Part shown: in pieces, positions 10,216 to 21,249 of the stretch
Numbering within the stretch: the first letter of the stretch is position 1
Layout: every line of letters starts with the position of its first letter
Origin: Methylorubrum zatmanii
GTDB lineage: Bacteria; Pseudomonadota; Alphaproteobacteria; Rhizobiales; Beijerinckiaceae
Assembly: GCF_014845115.1 (NCBI RefSeq)
Contig: NZ_NKUI01000048.1
Span: forward strand, 1-50,788
Direction: 5' to 3'
DNA: 50,788 nt
Made by a program: the position numbers and the translations under genes
Notes under the pieces: generated by a model
Seen by the model: only the letters and a program-made list of their open reading frames with translations
Database searches by the model: none
What the model was told of the DNA's origin: nothing

Positions 10216-10254
10216 TGATACGGTTTCCGCTCGCATCAAGCGGAAGTCGTATCA
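10216..10254. repeat. Imperfect palindrome (TGATAC...GTATCA), probable interspersed repeat
   Basis: A 39-base dyad runs from TGATACGGTTTCCGCT to AAGCGGAAGTCGTATCA around a six-base centre. It lies in the convergent gap between the M16 operon and rcdA. Just before it, CCCAATCCG (10151-10159) is matched by CGGATTTGGG (10179-10188), a second imperfect dyad. I recall similar elements scattered in Methylobacterium genomes; only this copy is visible in the window. Confidence 0.55.
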
Positions 10255-10317
10255 TCCCTGAGAAACGCGGCGGGATCGGACGAGGAGCTTCTTCCTCATG
10301 CGCGAGTCATGGGCGGC

Positions 10318-10851
10318 TCATTTGCCGCCGAAAGCTGCCTGAAGGCGCCCGAACTGCGCCGTCACCGGGCTCTCCCGTGGCACCGGCATCGGACGGTCCT
10401 CGCTGATCAGCGCATCGAGGTGGAGGATGCGCGCATGCAGGCGACGGGAGCGCTGCACGAGATCTTGGAGCCGGAGCGGCAGCGAGGCGAAGGCGTCGGC
10501 GGTCTCGATCACCGCGCGTTCCGCGGCGTTGAGCTTGACCTTGGTCTTCTCCTCCTGCGCCTCGCTCAGGCTGATCTCCCCCTCGGAGACCGCGCGCTGC
10601 ACCAGGAGCCAGGAGGCGATCTGCATCAGCCGCGTCGTGAGCCGCATGCTCTCGCTGGCATAGGCGAGGGTGGCGTCGCGGGAGATCAGGCGCGATTCGG
10701 CGCGGCCCTCTCCGTCGAGATAGGCTGCCGTCTCCTCGACCAGCAGCATGCCCTCTCGGAACAGGGTCTTGAAACCCTCCGACGCCACGAAGGACTCGCC
10801 GAAGCTCACCCAATCGCGCTCGTCCCGGAACGTGATGTCGAACTCGGTCAT
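10318..10851 (-). CDS. rcdA: RcdA-type regulator of CtrA degradation (DUF1465)
   Basis: This cytoplasmic, mostly helical adaptor helps deliver proteins to ClpXP in the alphaproteobacterial cell cycle; in Caulobacter it acts with CpdR and PopA to destroy CtrA. The 177-residue product contains the block typical of the DUF1465 family: FREGMLLVEETAAYLDG, then AYASESMRLTTRLMQIAS and WLLVQRAVSEGE (about residues 32-95). The C-terminal tail is variable, as in homologues. The start ATG at 10851 is preceded by GGAGGCAGG-type purines. Upstream is a probable small RNA with a CtrA box, which puts a CtrA regulator next to a CtrA site. The function is inferred from the family. Confidence 0.88.
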   Translation of the reverse strand: MTEFDITFRDERDWVSFGESFVASEGFKTLFREGMLLVEETAAYLDGEGRAESRLISRDATLAYASESMRLTTRLMQIASWLLVQRAVSEGEISLSEAQEEKTKVKLNAAERAVIETADAFASLPLRLQDLVQRSRRLHARILHLDALISEDRPMPVPRESPVTAQFGRLQAAFGGK

Positions 10852-11037
10852 CCTGCCTCCTGTGCCGCTTGCAACACCATCTGTCCCGGAGCGGGACGAT
10901 CTCGGTGTGAATGCGGTCAGTGGCGCAAGTGTAGCGCCGAACCCAGCCCGAAAGAGGGTTCACGTTCTTTTAACGTTAATGGCTCGAGAGGGTGAAGGGG
11001 GGGCGGCCGGGGAGCAGGGCGCCGGGCCGAAGCCGCG

Positions 11038-11138
11038 AAAAAAGAAGCCGCTCCAGAGAGCGGCTTGTCACGAGTCTACAGGGAGGCATCAAACAGAGTG
11101 GACAAGAGTTCCCACTCAGGATCCAGACAATCTGGATA
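11038..11138 (-). ncRNA. Candidate structured small RNA with exposed CCUCCC
   Basis: On the minus strand, three hairpins follow each other. The first is ATCCAGA/TCTGGAT with a 3-base loop (11121-11137). The second is GAGTGG/CCACTC (11096-11117). The third is a 9-bp stem AAGCCGCTC/GAGCGGCTT (11045-11066) followed by C and six Ts (11043-11038), an excellent Rho-independent terminator in this orientation only. Between hairpins 2 and 3 an unpaired stretch contains GATGCCTCCCTGT, an anti-Shine-Dalgarno motif typical of alphaproteobacterial trans-acting sRNAs. The length would be about 100 nt. The 5' end is estimated from the CtrA box upstream. It may belong to a known family such as alpha-r8/MmgR (Rfam suhB), which I recall as having a similar CCUCCCUGU segment; I cannot verify this. 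Confidence 0.65.
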
Positions 11139-11161
11139 TCCCTATTCGTGGACCGGAAAGG

Positions 11162-11176
11162 TTAATGGCCGGTTAA
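11162..11176 (-). promoter_or_regulatory. CtrA-type binding box (TTAA-N7-TTAA) upstream of the small RNA
   Basis: Read on the minus strand the site is TTAACCGGCCATTAACC, a perfect match to TTAA-N7-TTAA with the extended C residues of the Caulobacter CtrA consensus. It ends about 25 bases before the predicted RNA 5' end, where CtrA boxes overlap the -35 region of activated promoters. ATAGGGATAT sequences near 11138-11147 could serve as the -10. Confidence 0.6.
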
Positions 11177-11289
11177 GCACAGCGGCCGGGTCGTGCCGCC
11201 ATTGCCGAATCGCGCCCATGGCAATCGTCGCGTCCGGGGCCGGGACGGGGGAGCGGCGATCGATCGCTCCATCGATGCGGGCACCGTCA

Positions 11290-11318
11290 TTGACTTGCGG
11301 CGTCCCCTCCGCCATAAG
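11290..11318 (+). promoter_or_regulatory. Sigma-70 promoter for rpmH-rnpA-yidC
   Basis: TTGACT (11290-11295) and CATAAG (11313-11318) are separated by 17 bases. The predicted start is about 125 bases before rpmH. This is the best -35 match in the region. Confidence 0.5.
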
Positions 11319-11452
11319 CCGCGCCATTGCGAAGCGGCGCCCCGTTCCGGGCGCCCTTCGCGTTTGCAGATCCCATTTCGAGGCTCACGCCACGGTCAGC
11401 GCGCTGCTCGCATGCGCCGCCGGGTCGATACCTCGACCGCCGGAGACCGATC

Positions 11453-11587
11453 ATGAAAAGAACCTATCAGCCCAGCAAGCTCGTCCGGAAGCGCCGTCAC
11501 GGCTTCCGCGCCCGCATGGCGACCGCCGGCGGCCGCAAGGTCATCGCCGCCCGTCGCGCCCACGGCCGCAAGCGCCTCTCGGCCTAA
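11453..11587 (+). CDS. rpmH: 50S ribosomal protein L34
   Basis: This is the 44-residue, very basic L34 protein of the large ribosomal subunit. It begins [20 protein letters not shown] and ends KRLSA, the universal L34 pattern. The ATG at 11453 gives the family N-terminus exactly; a longer open frame upstream is not conserved. It heads the rpmH-rnpA-yidC cluster. Confidence 0.98.
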   Translation: MKRTYQPSKLVRKRRHGFRARMATAGGRKVIAARRAHGRKRLSA

Positions 11588-11660
11588 GACCTCATGCGGC
11601 GTCGGGAATCCGGCGCCGCATCCATGCATCGCAAGCCCGCGGATCGGGATCGGAGCGACC

Positions 11661-12167
11661 GTGTCGACGATCCGACGTCTCCGGCGGCGACCGGACTTCC
11701 TGGCAGCTGCCCAGGGCCGGCGCTTTCACACGGAGCGGATGAGCGCCCAGGGGCGCCTGCGTCAATCCGGTGAGATGCGTGACGGCGAAGCTGCCGAGGG
11801 CCTCTTTCTCGGCTTCACCATCACCAAGCGTGTGGGACATGCGACCGAGCGCAATCGGATTCGCCGCCGCCTGCGCAGTGCGGTCGAGGCCGTAGCAGCG
11901 GATGCGCCGTGCGTCGGAGCGGATATCGTGCTGATCGCCCGGCGGCCCGCCCTCGATGCCCCGTTCGAGAGCCTCGTCGAGGATCTGCGTCGTGCGCTGA
12001 AAGCGGTGACGCGTCCGGCCGCTCCGCGAAACTCCGATTCGACATTCGGCGCGAAGTCGTCCAATCCGCAACGCGGCGGCTCCCGCTCCGGGCGGGGCGC
12101 GGCCGCCCGTGGCACCCCCACATTCTCTTCCCCTATCAAGGCGCCTGACGGATCAACCGATGGGTAA
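11661..12167 (+). CDS. rnpA: Ribonuclease P protein component
   Basis: This is the protein subunit that helps the RNase P RNA process the 5' ends of tRNA precursors. The core has the conserved F..A...GRRFH start region and the RNR motif [12 protein letters not shown] (RNR about 64-66). It starts at GTG, giving [16 protein letters not shown]. At 168 residues it is about 45 longer than typical because of a low-complexity, basic C-terminal tail. Its last codons overlap the yidC start by 8 bases, implying translational coupling. The yidD gene often found between rnpA and yidC is absent. Confidence 0.93.
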   Translation: MSTIRRLRRRPDFLAAAQGRRFHTERMSAQGRLRQSGEMRDGEAAEGLFLGFTITKRVGHATERNRIRRRLRSAVEAVAADAPCVGADIVLIARRPALDAPFESLVEDLRRALKAVTRPAAPRNSDSTFGAKSSNPQRGGSRSGRGAAARGTPTFSSPIKAPDGSTDG

Positions 12168-14007
12168 CGACAAGACGAACATGTTCGTCGCCATCGCCTT
12201 GTCGCTGGCGGTCCTGCTCGGCTGGCATTACTTCGTCACCGGGCCGGCCAACGAGCGGCAGCGGCAGGCGGCGGCGCAGAGCCAGGCGACCCAGCCGGGC
12301 TCGCCGCCCTCCGCTGACGGGGTTCCAGCCCCGAGCCCGCGGGAGGGCAGCCCCAACGCGCCCGTCCCCGGTACCGTGCCGGGCGCCGCCGCCCAGGGCC
12401 CCGTCTCCCGTGAGGAGGCACTGGCGCGCTCCGCCCGCGTGCGGATCGATACCCCGGCGCTCACCGGCTCGGTCGCGCTCAAGGGCGCCCGCATCGACGA
12501 CGTGAGCTTCAAGAACTACCGCGAGACGGTCAGTGACGAGAGCCCGCGCATCGTGCTGCTCTCGCCCACCGGCAGCCCGAACCCCTATTACGCCGAGTTC
12601 GGCTGGGTCGGCGCCAATGCCGGCCCCTTGCCCGGCAGCGAGACGGTCTGGAAGGCCGATGGCGACCTGCTCGCTCCGGGCCGGCCGCTGACCCTGACCT
12701 GGGACAACGGCCAGGGCCTCGTCTTCAAGCGCCTCATCGCCGTGGACGACAAGTTCATGTTCACCGTCCGCGACGAGGTCGAGAACACCTCGGCCAACGC
12801 GGTGACGCTCTATCCCTACAGCCTCGTCTCGCGCTGGGGTAAGCCGCAGACCCAGGGCAACTATGTCCTGCACGAAGGCCTGATCGGCGTGCTCGGCCAG
12901 GATGGGCTGCAGGAATTCACCTACGACAAGGTCGCCAAGGAGCCCGCCTATGGCGGAGCCGGCACACAGGGCAAGGCGTGGTCGAACGTGACCGGTGGCT
13001 GGGTCGGCATCACCGACAAGTACTGGGCCGCAGCCGCGATCCCGGAGCAGGACAAGCCCTATACCGGCGCCTTCACCGAGCGTACCGACGGTGCCACCAA
13101 GGTCTACCAGACCAGCGTGCGCGGCGACGCCGTCACCGTGGCGCCCAATGCCTCCTCCGCCGCGACGCAGCGCCTGTTCGCCGGTGCCAAGGAGGTCAAT
13201 CAGATCAATGCCTACGAACGCGATCTCGGCATCAAGCAGTTCGACCTGATGATCGATTGGGGCTGGTTCTGGTTCCTGACCAAGCCGATGTTCCGGGCGC
13301 TCGACCTTTTCTTCCATCTCGCCGGCAATTTCGGCGTCGCGATCCTGCTCGTGACGCTGATCCTGAAGCTGTTCTTCCTGCCGATCGCCAACCGCTCCTA
13401 CGTCTCGATGGCCAAGATGAAGGCCGTGCAGCCTGAACAGGCCGCGATCCGGGAGCGGTACAAGGACGACCGGATGAAGATGCAACAGGCGACGATGGAG
13501 CTGTATAAGAAGGAGAAGATCAATCCGGTCGCCGGCTGCTGGCCGGTCCTGATCCAGATTCCGGTCTTCTTCGCGCTCTACAAGGTTCTGTTCATCACCA
13601 TCGAGATGCGGCACGCGCCGTTCTTCGGCTGGATCCAGGACCTCGCCGCGCCCGATCCGACCAACATCCTGAACCTGTTCGGCCTGCTGCCCTTCGCCGC
13701 CCCCGACTTCATCCATCTGGGCGTGTGGCCGATCATCATGGGCATCACGATGTTCGTCCAGATGAAGATGAACCCCGCCCCGCCGGACCCGGTCCAGGCG
13801 CAGGTCTTCACCTTCATGCCGATCGTGTTCACCTTCATGCTCGGCTCGTTCCCGGCCGGTCTGGTGATCTACTGGGCCTGGAACAACACCCTCTCGGTGA
13901 TCCAGCAATACATCATCATGCGCCGCAACGGCGTGAAGGTGGAGTTGTGGGACAACCTGAAGACGACGTTCCGGCGCGGCGACAAGAGCGCCGCCGCCAA
14001 GAGCTGA
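12160..14007 (+). CDS. yidC: Membrane protein insertase YidC
   Basis: This inner-membrane insertase and foldase works alone or with SecYEG. The 615 residues comprise an N-terminal transmembrane helix (about 7-25), a Pro/Ala-rich linker, the large periplasmic beta domain (about 90-355), and the conserved five-helix insertase core from about residue 360. The core includes [21 protein letters not shown] and a [26 protein letters not shown] block. I chose the ATG at 12160 because [16 protein letters not shown] matches family N-termini; an upstream in-frame alternative start at 12109 lies inside rnpA. A strong terminator follows at 14053. Confidence 0.96.
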   Translation: MGNDKTNMFVAIALSLAVLLGWHYFVTGPANERQRQAAAQSQATQPGSPPSADGVPAPSPREGSPNAPVPGTVPGAAAQGPVSREEALARSARVRIDTPALTGSVALKGARIDDVSFKNYRETVSDESPRIVLLSPTGSPNPYYAEFGWVGANAGPLPGSETVWKADGDLLAPGRPLTLTWDNGQGLVFKRLIAVDDKFMFTVRDEVENTSANAVTLYPYSLVSRWGKPQTQGNYVLHEGLIGVLGQDGLQEFTYDKVAKEPAYGGAGTQGKAWSNVTGGWVGITDKYWAAAAIPEQDKPYTGAFTERTDGATKVYQTSVRGDAVTVAPNASSAATQRLFAGAKEVNQINAYERDLGIKQFDLMIDWGWFWFLTKPMFRALDLFFHLAGNFGVAILLVTLILKLFFLPIANRSYVSMAKMKAVQPEQAAIRERYKDDRMKMQQATMELYKKEKINPVAGCWPVLIQIPVFFALYKVLFITIEMRHAPFFGWIQDLAAPDPTNILNLFGLLPFAAPDFIHLGVWPIIMGITMFVQMKMNPAPPDPVQAQVFTFMPIVFTFMLGSFPAGLVIYWAWNNTLSVIQQYIIMRRNGVKVELWDNLKTTFRRGDKSAAAKS

Positions 14008-14052
14008 GGCCAGGGGCCACGCGCCTCAGGGCGCGGGCCTGACTTGTTTCGC

Positions 14053-14090
14053 AGATCCCGGGCCTGCCCCGGGGTCTGCATTTTCGTTTT
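14053..14090 (+). terminator. Rho-independent terminator after yidC
   Basis: AGATCCCGGG (14053-14062) pairs with CCCGGGGTCT (14068-14077), with one G-U pair, and is followed by GCATTTTCGTTTT. It separates engB from the rpmH-yidC transcript at least in part. Confidence 0.7.
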
Positions 14091-14207
14091 GGGGTCGGCG
14101 TGTCCGATCCCCGTGGTACGAAATGGACCGGCCTGCGGATGTGCCGTCGGGCTTCATCCGCCGCCCCCGCCGCTGCCCGCGGGGGTGAGGAACAGACGGA
14201 TCTTTCG

Positions 14208-14870
14208 GTGACGAACTCGGTGACTCTGGACCCGCCCACCCCCGAACTTCTGGAGGCCGGCCGCCTGCTGTTCGCCGGCAGCGCGGATTTCACCTCCGCG
14301 GCACCGGCCCTCGGGGCCTTGCCGCCGATGGAAGGCGTCGAGATCGCCTTTGCCGGCCGCTCGAATGTTGGCAAGTCGAGCCTCATCAATGCGCTGACCG
14401 GGCGCAACACCTTGGCGCGGACCTCGCACACGCCGGGGCGGACCCAGCAGCTCAATTTCTTCCGGATCGGCGAGCGCCTGATGCTCGTCGACATGCCGGG
14501 CTACGGCTACGCGGCGGTCGAGAAGGCCAAGGTCGAGGCCTGGACCAAGCTGATCCACGCCTACCTGAAGGGCCGCTCGAACCTCGCCCGCGTCTATGTC
14601 CTGATCGATTCCCGCCACGGCCTGAAATCGATCGACACCGATCTGCTCGACGGGCTCGACAAGGCGGCGGTCTCCTATCAGGTCGTGCTGACCAAGGGCG
14701 ACGAACTGAAGAAGTCCGAGATCGACCGGCGCATCCAGGGCATCCAGGCGGCCCTCGCCAAGCGGCCGGCGGCCTATCCCGAAGTGCTGCTGACTTCGAG
14801 CCGCGACGATCGCGGCGTGGCGGAGCTCCGCGCCAGCATCGCCCGCCTGCTGCAGGAGCGCGGCGCGTGA
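14208..14870 (+). CDS. engB: Ribosome-biogenesis/division GTPase EngB (YihA/YsxC)
   Basis: This is a TRAFAC-class small GTPase needed for 50S assembly and normal septation. It has the G1 loop GRSNVGKSS (about 50-58), a G2 threonine region [10 protein letters not shown]3 DMPGYGYA and G4 TKGDEL. The best start is the GTG at 14208 ([24 protein letters not shown]), giving 220 residues. The frame is open upstream to a GTG at 14100 (256 residues), but that extension is basic and Ala-rich and begins right after the yidC terminator. The stop overlaps the start of the DUF423 gene by four bases (GTGA), so the two are translationally coupled. Confidence 0.93.
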   Translation: MTNSVTLDPPTPELLEAGRLLFAGSADFTSAAPALGALPPMEGVEIAFAGRSNVGKSSLINALTGRNTLARTSHTPGRTQQLNFFRIGERLMLVDMPGYGYAAVEKAKVEAWTKLIHAYLKGRSNLARVYVLIDSRHGLKSIDTDLLDGLDKAAVSYQVVLTKGDELKKSEIDRRIQGIQAALAKRPAAYPEVLLTSSRDDRGVAELRASIARLLQERGA

Positions 14871-15238
14871 CCGGCCTCGACCGCCTCCTCGCCGCGTCGG
14901 CGGCCCTGGCCAGCCTGCTCGGCGTGGCGGCGAGCGCCGCCGCCGCGCATACCAGCGGCGGCGAGACATTGAAGACCGCCGCGCAGTTCCTTCTCTTCCA
15001 TGCCCCCGCCGTGCTGGCCCTGACCGGATTCGCCGCCGCCGGCCTCGTCCGTAGCGGTCTCGCTCGGGCGGCGTCGGCAGCTCTCCTCCTCGGCCTCGTC
15101 CTGTTCTCGGGGGATCTGGCGATGCGAGCCCTGACCGGCACGCCGCTATTTCCGATGGCGGCGCCGAGCGGCGGCGTGATTCTGATGGCGGGCTGGGCTC
15201 TCGCCGCCGTCGCGGCCCTGGTTCCGTCGCGGCGCTGA
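14867..15238 (+). CDS. DUF423 family small membrane protein
   Basis: This 123-residue, four-helix inner-membrane protein is of the YgdD/DUF423 family. Recognisable family segments are the N-terminal helix with a small-residue-rich [14 protein letters not shown] end (here [11 protein letters not shown]), [10 protein letters not shown] and the [13 protein letters not shown] loop. The function is unknown across the family. The GTG start overlaps the engB stop. It is the last gene before a convergent transporter gene. Confidence 0.85.
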   Translation: MTGLDRLLAASAALASLLGVAASAAAAHTSGGETLKTAAQFLLFHAPAVLALTGFAAAGLVRSGLARAASAALLLGLVLFSGDLAMRALTGTPLFPMAAPSGGVILMAGWALAAVAALVPSRR

Positions 15239-15366
15239 ACCCGTCCGGTTCAAGCCGTCAGGCGGCCCCCGGTCGACGGTGATCCGGTCGCAGCACGCCG
15301 GCAGCCGCGCAAGGCTTTGAACGGACCCGGCTCCTGAACCGGATCGAACGGCTGGAGCCCGCGTAT

Positions 15367-15407
15367 CGCGGCACCGGCCCGCACAGCGAGGGTGGGCCGG
15401 TGCCGCG
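15367..15407. terminator. Long perfect hairpin between convergent genes
   Basis: CGCGGCACCGGCCC (15367-15380) and GGGCCGGTGCCGCG (15394-15407) form a perfect 14-bp stem with a 13-base loop, immediately after the minus-strand transporter stop at 15413. There is no T run, so it may be a bidirectional terminator or a 3' stabilising hairpin. Confidence 0.55.
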
Positions 15408-15412
15408 TGGTG

Positions 15413-16852
15413 TCAGCCCGGCAGCACCGGCGGGTGGTATTGCAGGGTGAAGGCCAGGGCCCAGAGCAGGAACAGCACCACCGGCAGGTGGACGATGAGC
15501 TGGAGGAAGCTGAAGCCGACGATGTCGCGGGCCTTCAGCCCGAGGATGCCGAGCAGCGGCAGCATGAAGAACGGGTTGATCAGGTTCGGCAGGGCTTCGG
15601 CCGCATTGTAGACCTGCACCGCCCAGCCGAGATGCACCTTCAGCTCGTTGGCCGCCTGCATCACGTAGGGCGCCTCCAGCAGCCACTTGCCGCCGCCGGA
15701 CGGAATGAAGAAGCCGAGCAGCGCCGAGTAGACGCCCATGGCCAGGGGAAACGACCCCTGCGTGTTCAGCGCGACGAAGGCGTGGGCGATGACGTCCGAC
15801 AGGCTGTGGCCGGCGGCGTTCTTGGCGCCGGTGAGGATCGCGGCGATGGCGGCGTAGAACGGGAACTGGATCAGGATGCCGGCCGTGGCCGGAACGGCCT
15901 TGGCAAGCGAGGCGAGGAAGCGCTTCGGCCGCCAATGCAGCACGAAGCCCGCCATCAGGAACAGGAAGTTGTAGGTGTTGAGGTTGGAGATCGCGATCAT
16001 CCAATCCTGGCGCGCGAATTCCTGAATCAGCCAGCCGGCGGCGAGCAGGCCGATCAGCACGGTGAGCACGGGGGCGTGCTCCAGCCATTCGCCGGGCTGT
16101 TTCGGGGGCGCGACGCTGTCATCGGCCTTCGACACGTCGACGCCGAGATCCTGGGCCGTCACCGCCGTTTCGCGGCCCGGCGCCGAGGCCAGCGCGATCA
16201 GCGCCGACATCACCACGAGGATCGCGGCGATCAGGATCGACTGCCAGAGGAAGATCGTCTCGCTGAAGGGGATCACGCCGGTAATCGGCAACAGGCCCGG
16301 CGGCAGGCTCTTCGGATTGGCCTGGAGCTGCGCGGCGGACGAGGACAGGCCCATGGCCCAGGTGGCGCCGAGCCCGAGATAGGCGGCGGCACCGGCCGCG
16401 CGGTAATCCATGCGCAATTCGGTCCGCCGGGCCAGCGCCCGGGCGAGCAGGCCGCCGAAGATCAGGCTCAGGCCCCAGCTCAGCAGCGAGGACAGCATGG
16501 TGGCGATGGCGACGAAGCCGATGGCGCCGCGCCCGGTCTTCGGCACCAGGGCCATCCGGTCGATCAGCGCCTGGACCGGGCCGGAGGTCGCCACGACGTA
16601 GCCGCCGATGGTGACGAACACCATCTGCATGGTGAAGGGGATCAGGCTCCAGAAGCCGTCGCCGAAGCTCTTCGTCACCGCCTGAACCGGGGCGCCGTTG
16701 AACAGCGCCGCCGCCGCCACGATCACCACGGCGATGGCCACGAACACGAAGGCATCCGGAAACCACTTCTCCGCCCAATCGGTGAAGCGCAGGGCGAGGC
16801 GGGCCATCGCCCGCTCCTCTGTCCGATTGCGGGACTCTGCGGGCGCATCCAT
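15413..16852 (-). CDS. atoE: Short-chain fatty acid transporter (AtoE family)
   Basis: This 479-residue, highly hydrophobic inner-membrane permease is of the AtoE family and is predicted to carry acetoacetate, butyrate and similar acids. Characteristic segments are RFTDWAEKWFPDAFVF near the N-terminus, WGLSLIFGGLLAR, GLSSSAAQL and GFFIPSGGGKWLLEAP in the C-terminal half. I set the start at 16852 (MDAPAESRNR) because GAGGAGGAG lies about 10-18 bases upstream. An in-frame ATG at 16927 would add 25 polar residues, and one at 16807 begins directly at MARLALRFTDW. No thiolase or CoA-transferase gene is adjacent, so the physiological substrate is open. Confidence 0.9.
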   Translation of the reverse strand: MDAPAESRNRTEERAMARLALRFTDWAEKWFPDAFVFVAIAVVIVAAAALFNGAPVQAVTKSFGDGFWSLIPFTMQMVFVTIGGYVVATSGPVQALIDRMALVPKTGRGAIGFVAIATMLSSLLSWGLSLIFGGLLARALARRTELRMDYRAAGAAAYLGLGATWAMGLSSSAAQLQANPKSLPPGLLPITGVIPFSETIFLWQSILIAAILVVMSALIALASAPGRETAVTAQDLGVDVSKADDSVAPPKQPGEWLEHAPVLTVLIGLLAAGWLIQEFARQDWMIAISNLNTYNFLFLMAGFVLHWRPKRFLASLAKAVPATAGILIQFPFYAAIAAILTGAKNAAGHSLSDVIAHAFVALNTQGSFPLAMGVYSALLGFFIPSGGGKWLLEAPYVMQAANELKVHLGWAVQVYNAAEALPNLINPFFMLPLLGILGLKARDIVGFSFLQLIVHLPVVLFLLWALAFTLQYHPPVLPG

Positions 16853-16947
16853 CGGCGTCGGCTCCTCCTCCGCAGCGCGCAGAGCTGCGGTTGGATCTTT
16901 TAGAGAGGGAGCCGACGCCGGGTTCAAGCAGATCGCTTCACGAAACC

Positions 16948-17667
16948 TCAGCGCTCACAGAAATCGAGATTGGCCGGGACGCCGGGGAGGTTCGCCGCGT
17001 CGCAGGTCTCGCGGCGGCGGACGATCGTGACCGGGGTTTCGGGGCCGACCGGCTCGATGCGGACATGCCGCGCCCAGACTCGCCCATACCCTCTGAGGAA
17101 GACGCCGTAATGAAGGCTGCCGGCCTCCGGCGCGACGTCGAGCACGATGCTCCGCCGCGTCCAGTCCGTCGTGCCCGTGAGCGGGCCTTCGGTTTCCCGG
17201 TCCAGCATGTTGTCGAAGGCGAGGCCGCGGCGCTCATCCCCATCGACACGCATCCAGATCGTCGCGAGATCGGCCTCCTGCGTCCTGAGATCCGCGCTCA
17301 GCCGGAGGCGCTGCCCCCGGAAGGTATCCGCCTTGATGCTCTGCATCAGCACGGCGATCAGGCCGGTCAGATCCTTTCCCCGGCCCCGCGCGACGAGGCT
17401 CTCGATCAGCGCCGTGCCGGGCCGCTCAGGGTCGAGCCCGAGCCGGTGCGTGGTGTCGCTGATGGAGCCCAGGGCGAACCAATCCTTGGGAAGGCTCAGC
17501 GGCCGTCGCGGTGGTTCAAGCCGGGCCGAAAGGACGTTCCAATCGGCAAAGCCGAATTGCCGGGCGACGAGTTCGAGGCAGGCGCTGTGGGGGAGTTCGA
17601 TGCTGCGCTGAGACAGGGAGGTCCGCAGCGTCCTCGCCATCGCTTTCGCGTTCGAGATATCGACCAT
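16948..17667 (-). CDS. Two-part protein: glyoxalase-related N-domain plus beta-rich C-domain
   Basis: The N-terminal about 60 residues (AKAMARTLRTSLSQRSIELPHSACLELVARQFGFADWNVLSARL) match the small helical domain annotated as glyoxalase-superfamily-related, found on many short alphaproteobacterial proteins. The C-terminal about 130 residues (RGQRLRLSADL, WMRVDG, LAFDNM, GTTDWTRRSIVLDV, YGVFLRGYGRVWARHVRIE) resemble the beta-sandwich that precedes some S41 peptidase and regulator domains. Neither part has recognisable catalytic residues. The start at 17667 (MVDISNAKAM) is chosen because the conserved part begins there, with AAAGG upstream; an earlier ATG at 17760 adds a Gly/Arg-rich leader. 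The function is unknown; binding of a small ligand or protein is a guess. Confidence 0.75.
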   Translation of the reverse strand: MVDISNAKAMARTLRTSLSQRSIELPHSACLELVARQFGFADWNVLSARLEPPRRPLSLPKDWFALGSISDTTHRLGLDPERPGTALIESLVARGRGKDLTGLIAVLMQSIKADTFRGQRLRLSADLRTQEADLATIWMRVDGDERRGLAFDNMLDRETEGPLTGTTDWTRRSIVLDVAPEAGSLHYGVFLRGYGRVWARHVRIEPVGPETPVTIVRRRETCDAANLPGVPANLDFCER

Positions 17668-17836
17668 GGTCGAGCCTTTGCCGGGGCGCTCTGAACCTCG
17701 GTGCTCGCGTTGCCGACAGGCGGCCCAGTCAAGGATCGATCCGCGACCCGGACCGTGCATTCACCGTTCCCCGAGGGGCGCGAGCGGCGGGCTGCACGGG
17801 GCCCGAAGCAAAAGAAGGCCGAGTCGGCTCAAGCGG

Positions 17837-18514
17837 TCAAGCCTGGGCCGGAACCTGCAGGAATTCCAGCGCCGGCCCTTGCGCGTCCGAGAACACGCCT
17901 GCGGTCAAGGCGTGGCCGTAGACCGCTCCCGTATCGAGATTGGTGCGGAAGCGCCGGCAATCCGGGCCGCCGCGCATCTGCGGGGTGTGGCCGTGGACGA
18001 CGTGACGGCCGAAATCGTGGTCGTTGGAGAGGAACGGTTCGCGAATCCAGAGCCGGGTCTGCGTGTCGGAATCCGGCGCCGCGGTCTCGGGCTTGAACCC
18101 GGCATGGACATACCAGCGTTGCGCGTCCCCGTGCAGGGTCGGCAAGGCTTCGATCCAATCGAGCATTTCGCCGGGCAATTCCTCCGGTCCCGAGACGGCG
18201 AAGGAGGCAAGCGTCGCGGTCCCGCCGTTGCAGACCCAGTGCTCCAGGGCGCCGGGCTCGCGCAGGCTCTTCAGCAGCATCTCCTCATGGTTGCCCATCA
18301 GGCAGACCACGTCGTCCGGCGCGCGCCATTGCAGGCGCCGCAGCGTCTCGATCACCTTGGCGCTGTCGGGCCCCCGGTCGATGTAGTCGCCGAGGAAGAC
18401 GAGTTTTTTCGCACGGCCGGCCGCGTGGCTGTCGATGCGCTCCAGCAGCCGGTCGAGCAGGTCGGCGCAGCCATGGATGTCGCCGATGGCGTAGGTGAGC
18501 GTCTCGGCGGTCAT
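17837..18514 (-). CDS. Calcineurin-like metallophosphoesterase (Ser/Thr protein phosphatase type)
   Basis: This 225-residue protein is of the PPP-type bacterial phosphatase family (PrpA/ApaH-like). The metal-binding motifs appear in order: GDIHGC (11-16), GDYIDRGPD (42-50) and GNHEEM (about 73-78), then VHAGF and VVHGHTPQ. Such enzymes act on phosphoproteins or dinucleoside polyphosphates with Mn2+; the target here is not known. It is followed by the small intergenic hairpin upstream of clpB's 3' end and probably forms its own transcript. Confidence 0.92.
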   Translation of the reverse strand: MTAETLTYAIGDIHGCADLLDRLLERIDSHAAGRAKKLVFLGDYIDRGPDSAKVIETLRRLQWRAPDDVVCLMGNHEEMLLKSLREPGALEHWVCNGGTATLASFAVSGPEELPGEMLDWIEALPTLHGDAQRWYVHAGFKPETAAPDSDTQTRLWIREPFLSNDHDFGRHVVHGHTPQMRGGPDCRRFRTNLDTGAVYGHALTAGVFSDAQGPALEFLQVPAQA

Positions 18515-18573
18515 CCCCTTTTGTCGGCGGGATTATTCTGCGGCGCAAGGCTCGTTGATTCGGCGATGAGTGA

Positions 18574-18601
18574 GGCCCCGGCCCGGTGTGGCGCCGGGGC
18601 C
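18574..18601. terminator. Hairpin between clpB and the phosphatase gene
   Basis: GGCCCCGGC (18574-18582) and GCCGGGGCC (18593-18601) form a perfect 9-bp stem downstream of the clpB stop on the minus strand. There is no clear T run on that strand. Confidence 0.5.
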
Positions 18602-18624
18602 TTCGATTGCGGGTGATCGAGAGA

Positions 18625-21249
<2,625 letters not shown>

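Larger units (their letters stand above)
10852..11452. other. Intergenic region rcdA/rpmH with a small RNA locus and two promoters
   Basis: This 601-base stretch holds, in order: TTAACGTTAA (10970-10979), which might be a promoter or operator element for rcdA; a minus-strand small RNA with terminator (11038-11138); a TTAA-N7-TTAA box (11162-11176); and a plus-strand promoter for rpmH (11290-11318). No protein-coding frame here has recognisable content. Confidence 0.6.

Noticed and set aside
10852..11452. Replication origin next to rpmH
   Set aside because: I see no cluster of DnaA boxes (TTATCCACA) and no dnaA or dnaN; in this order oriC is usually elsewhere.
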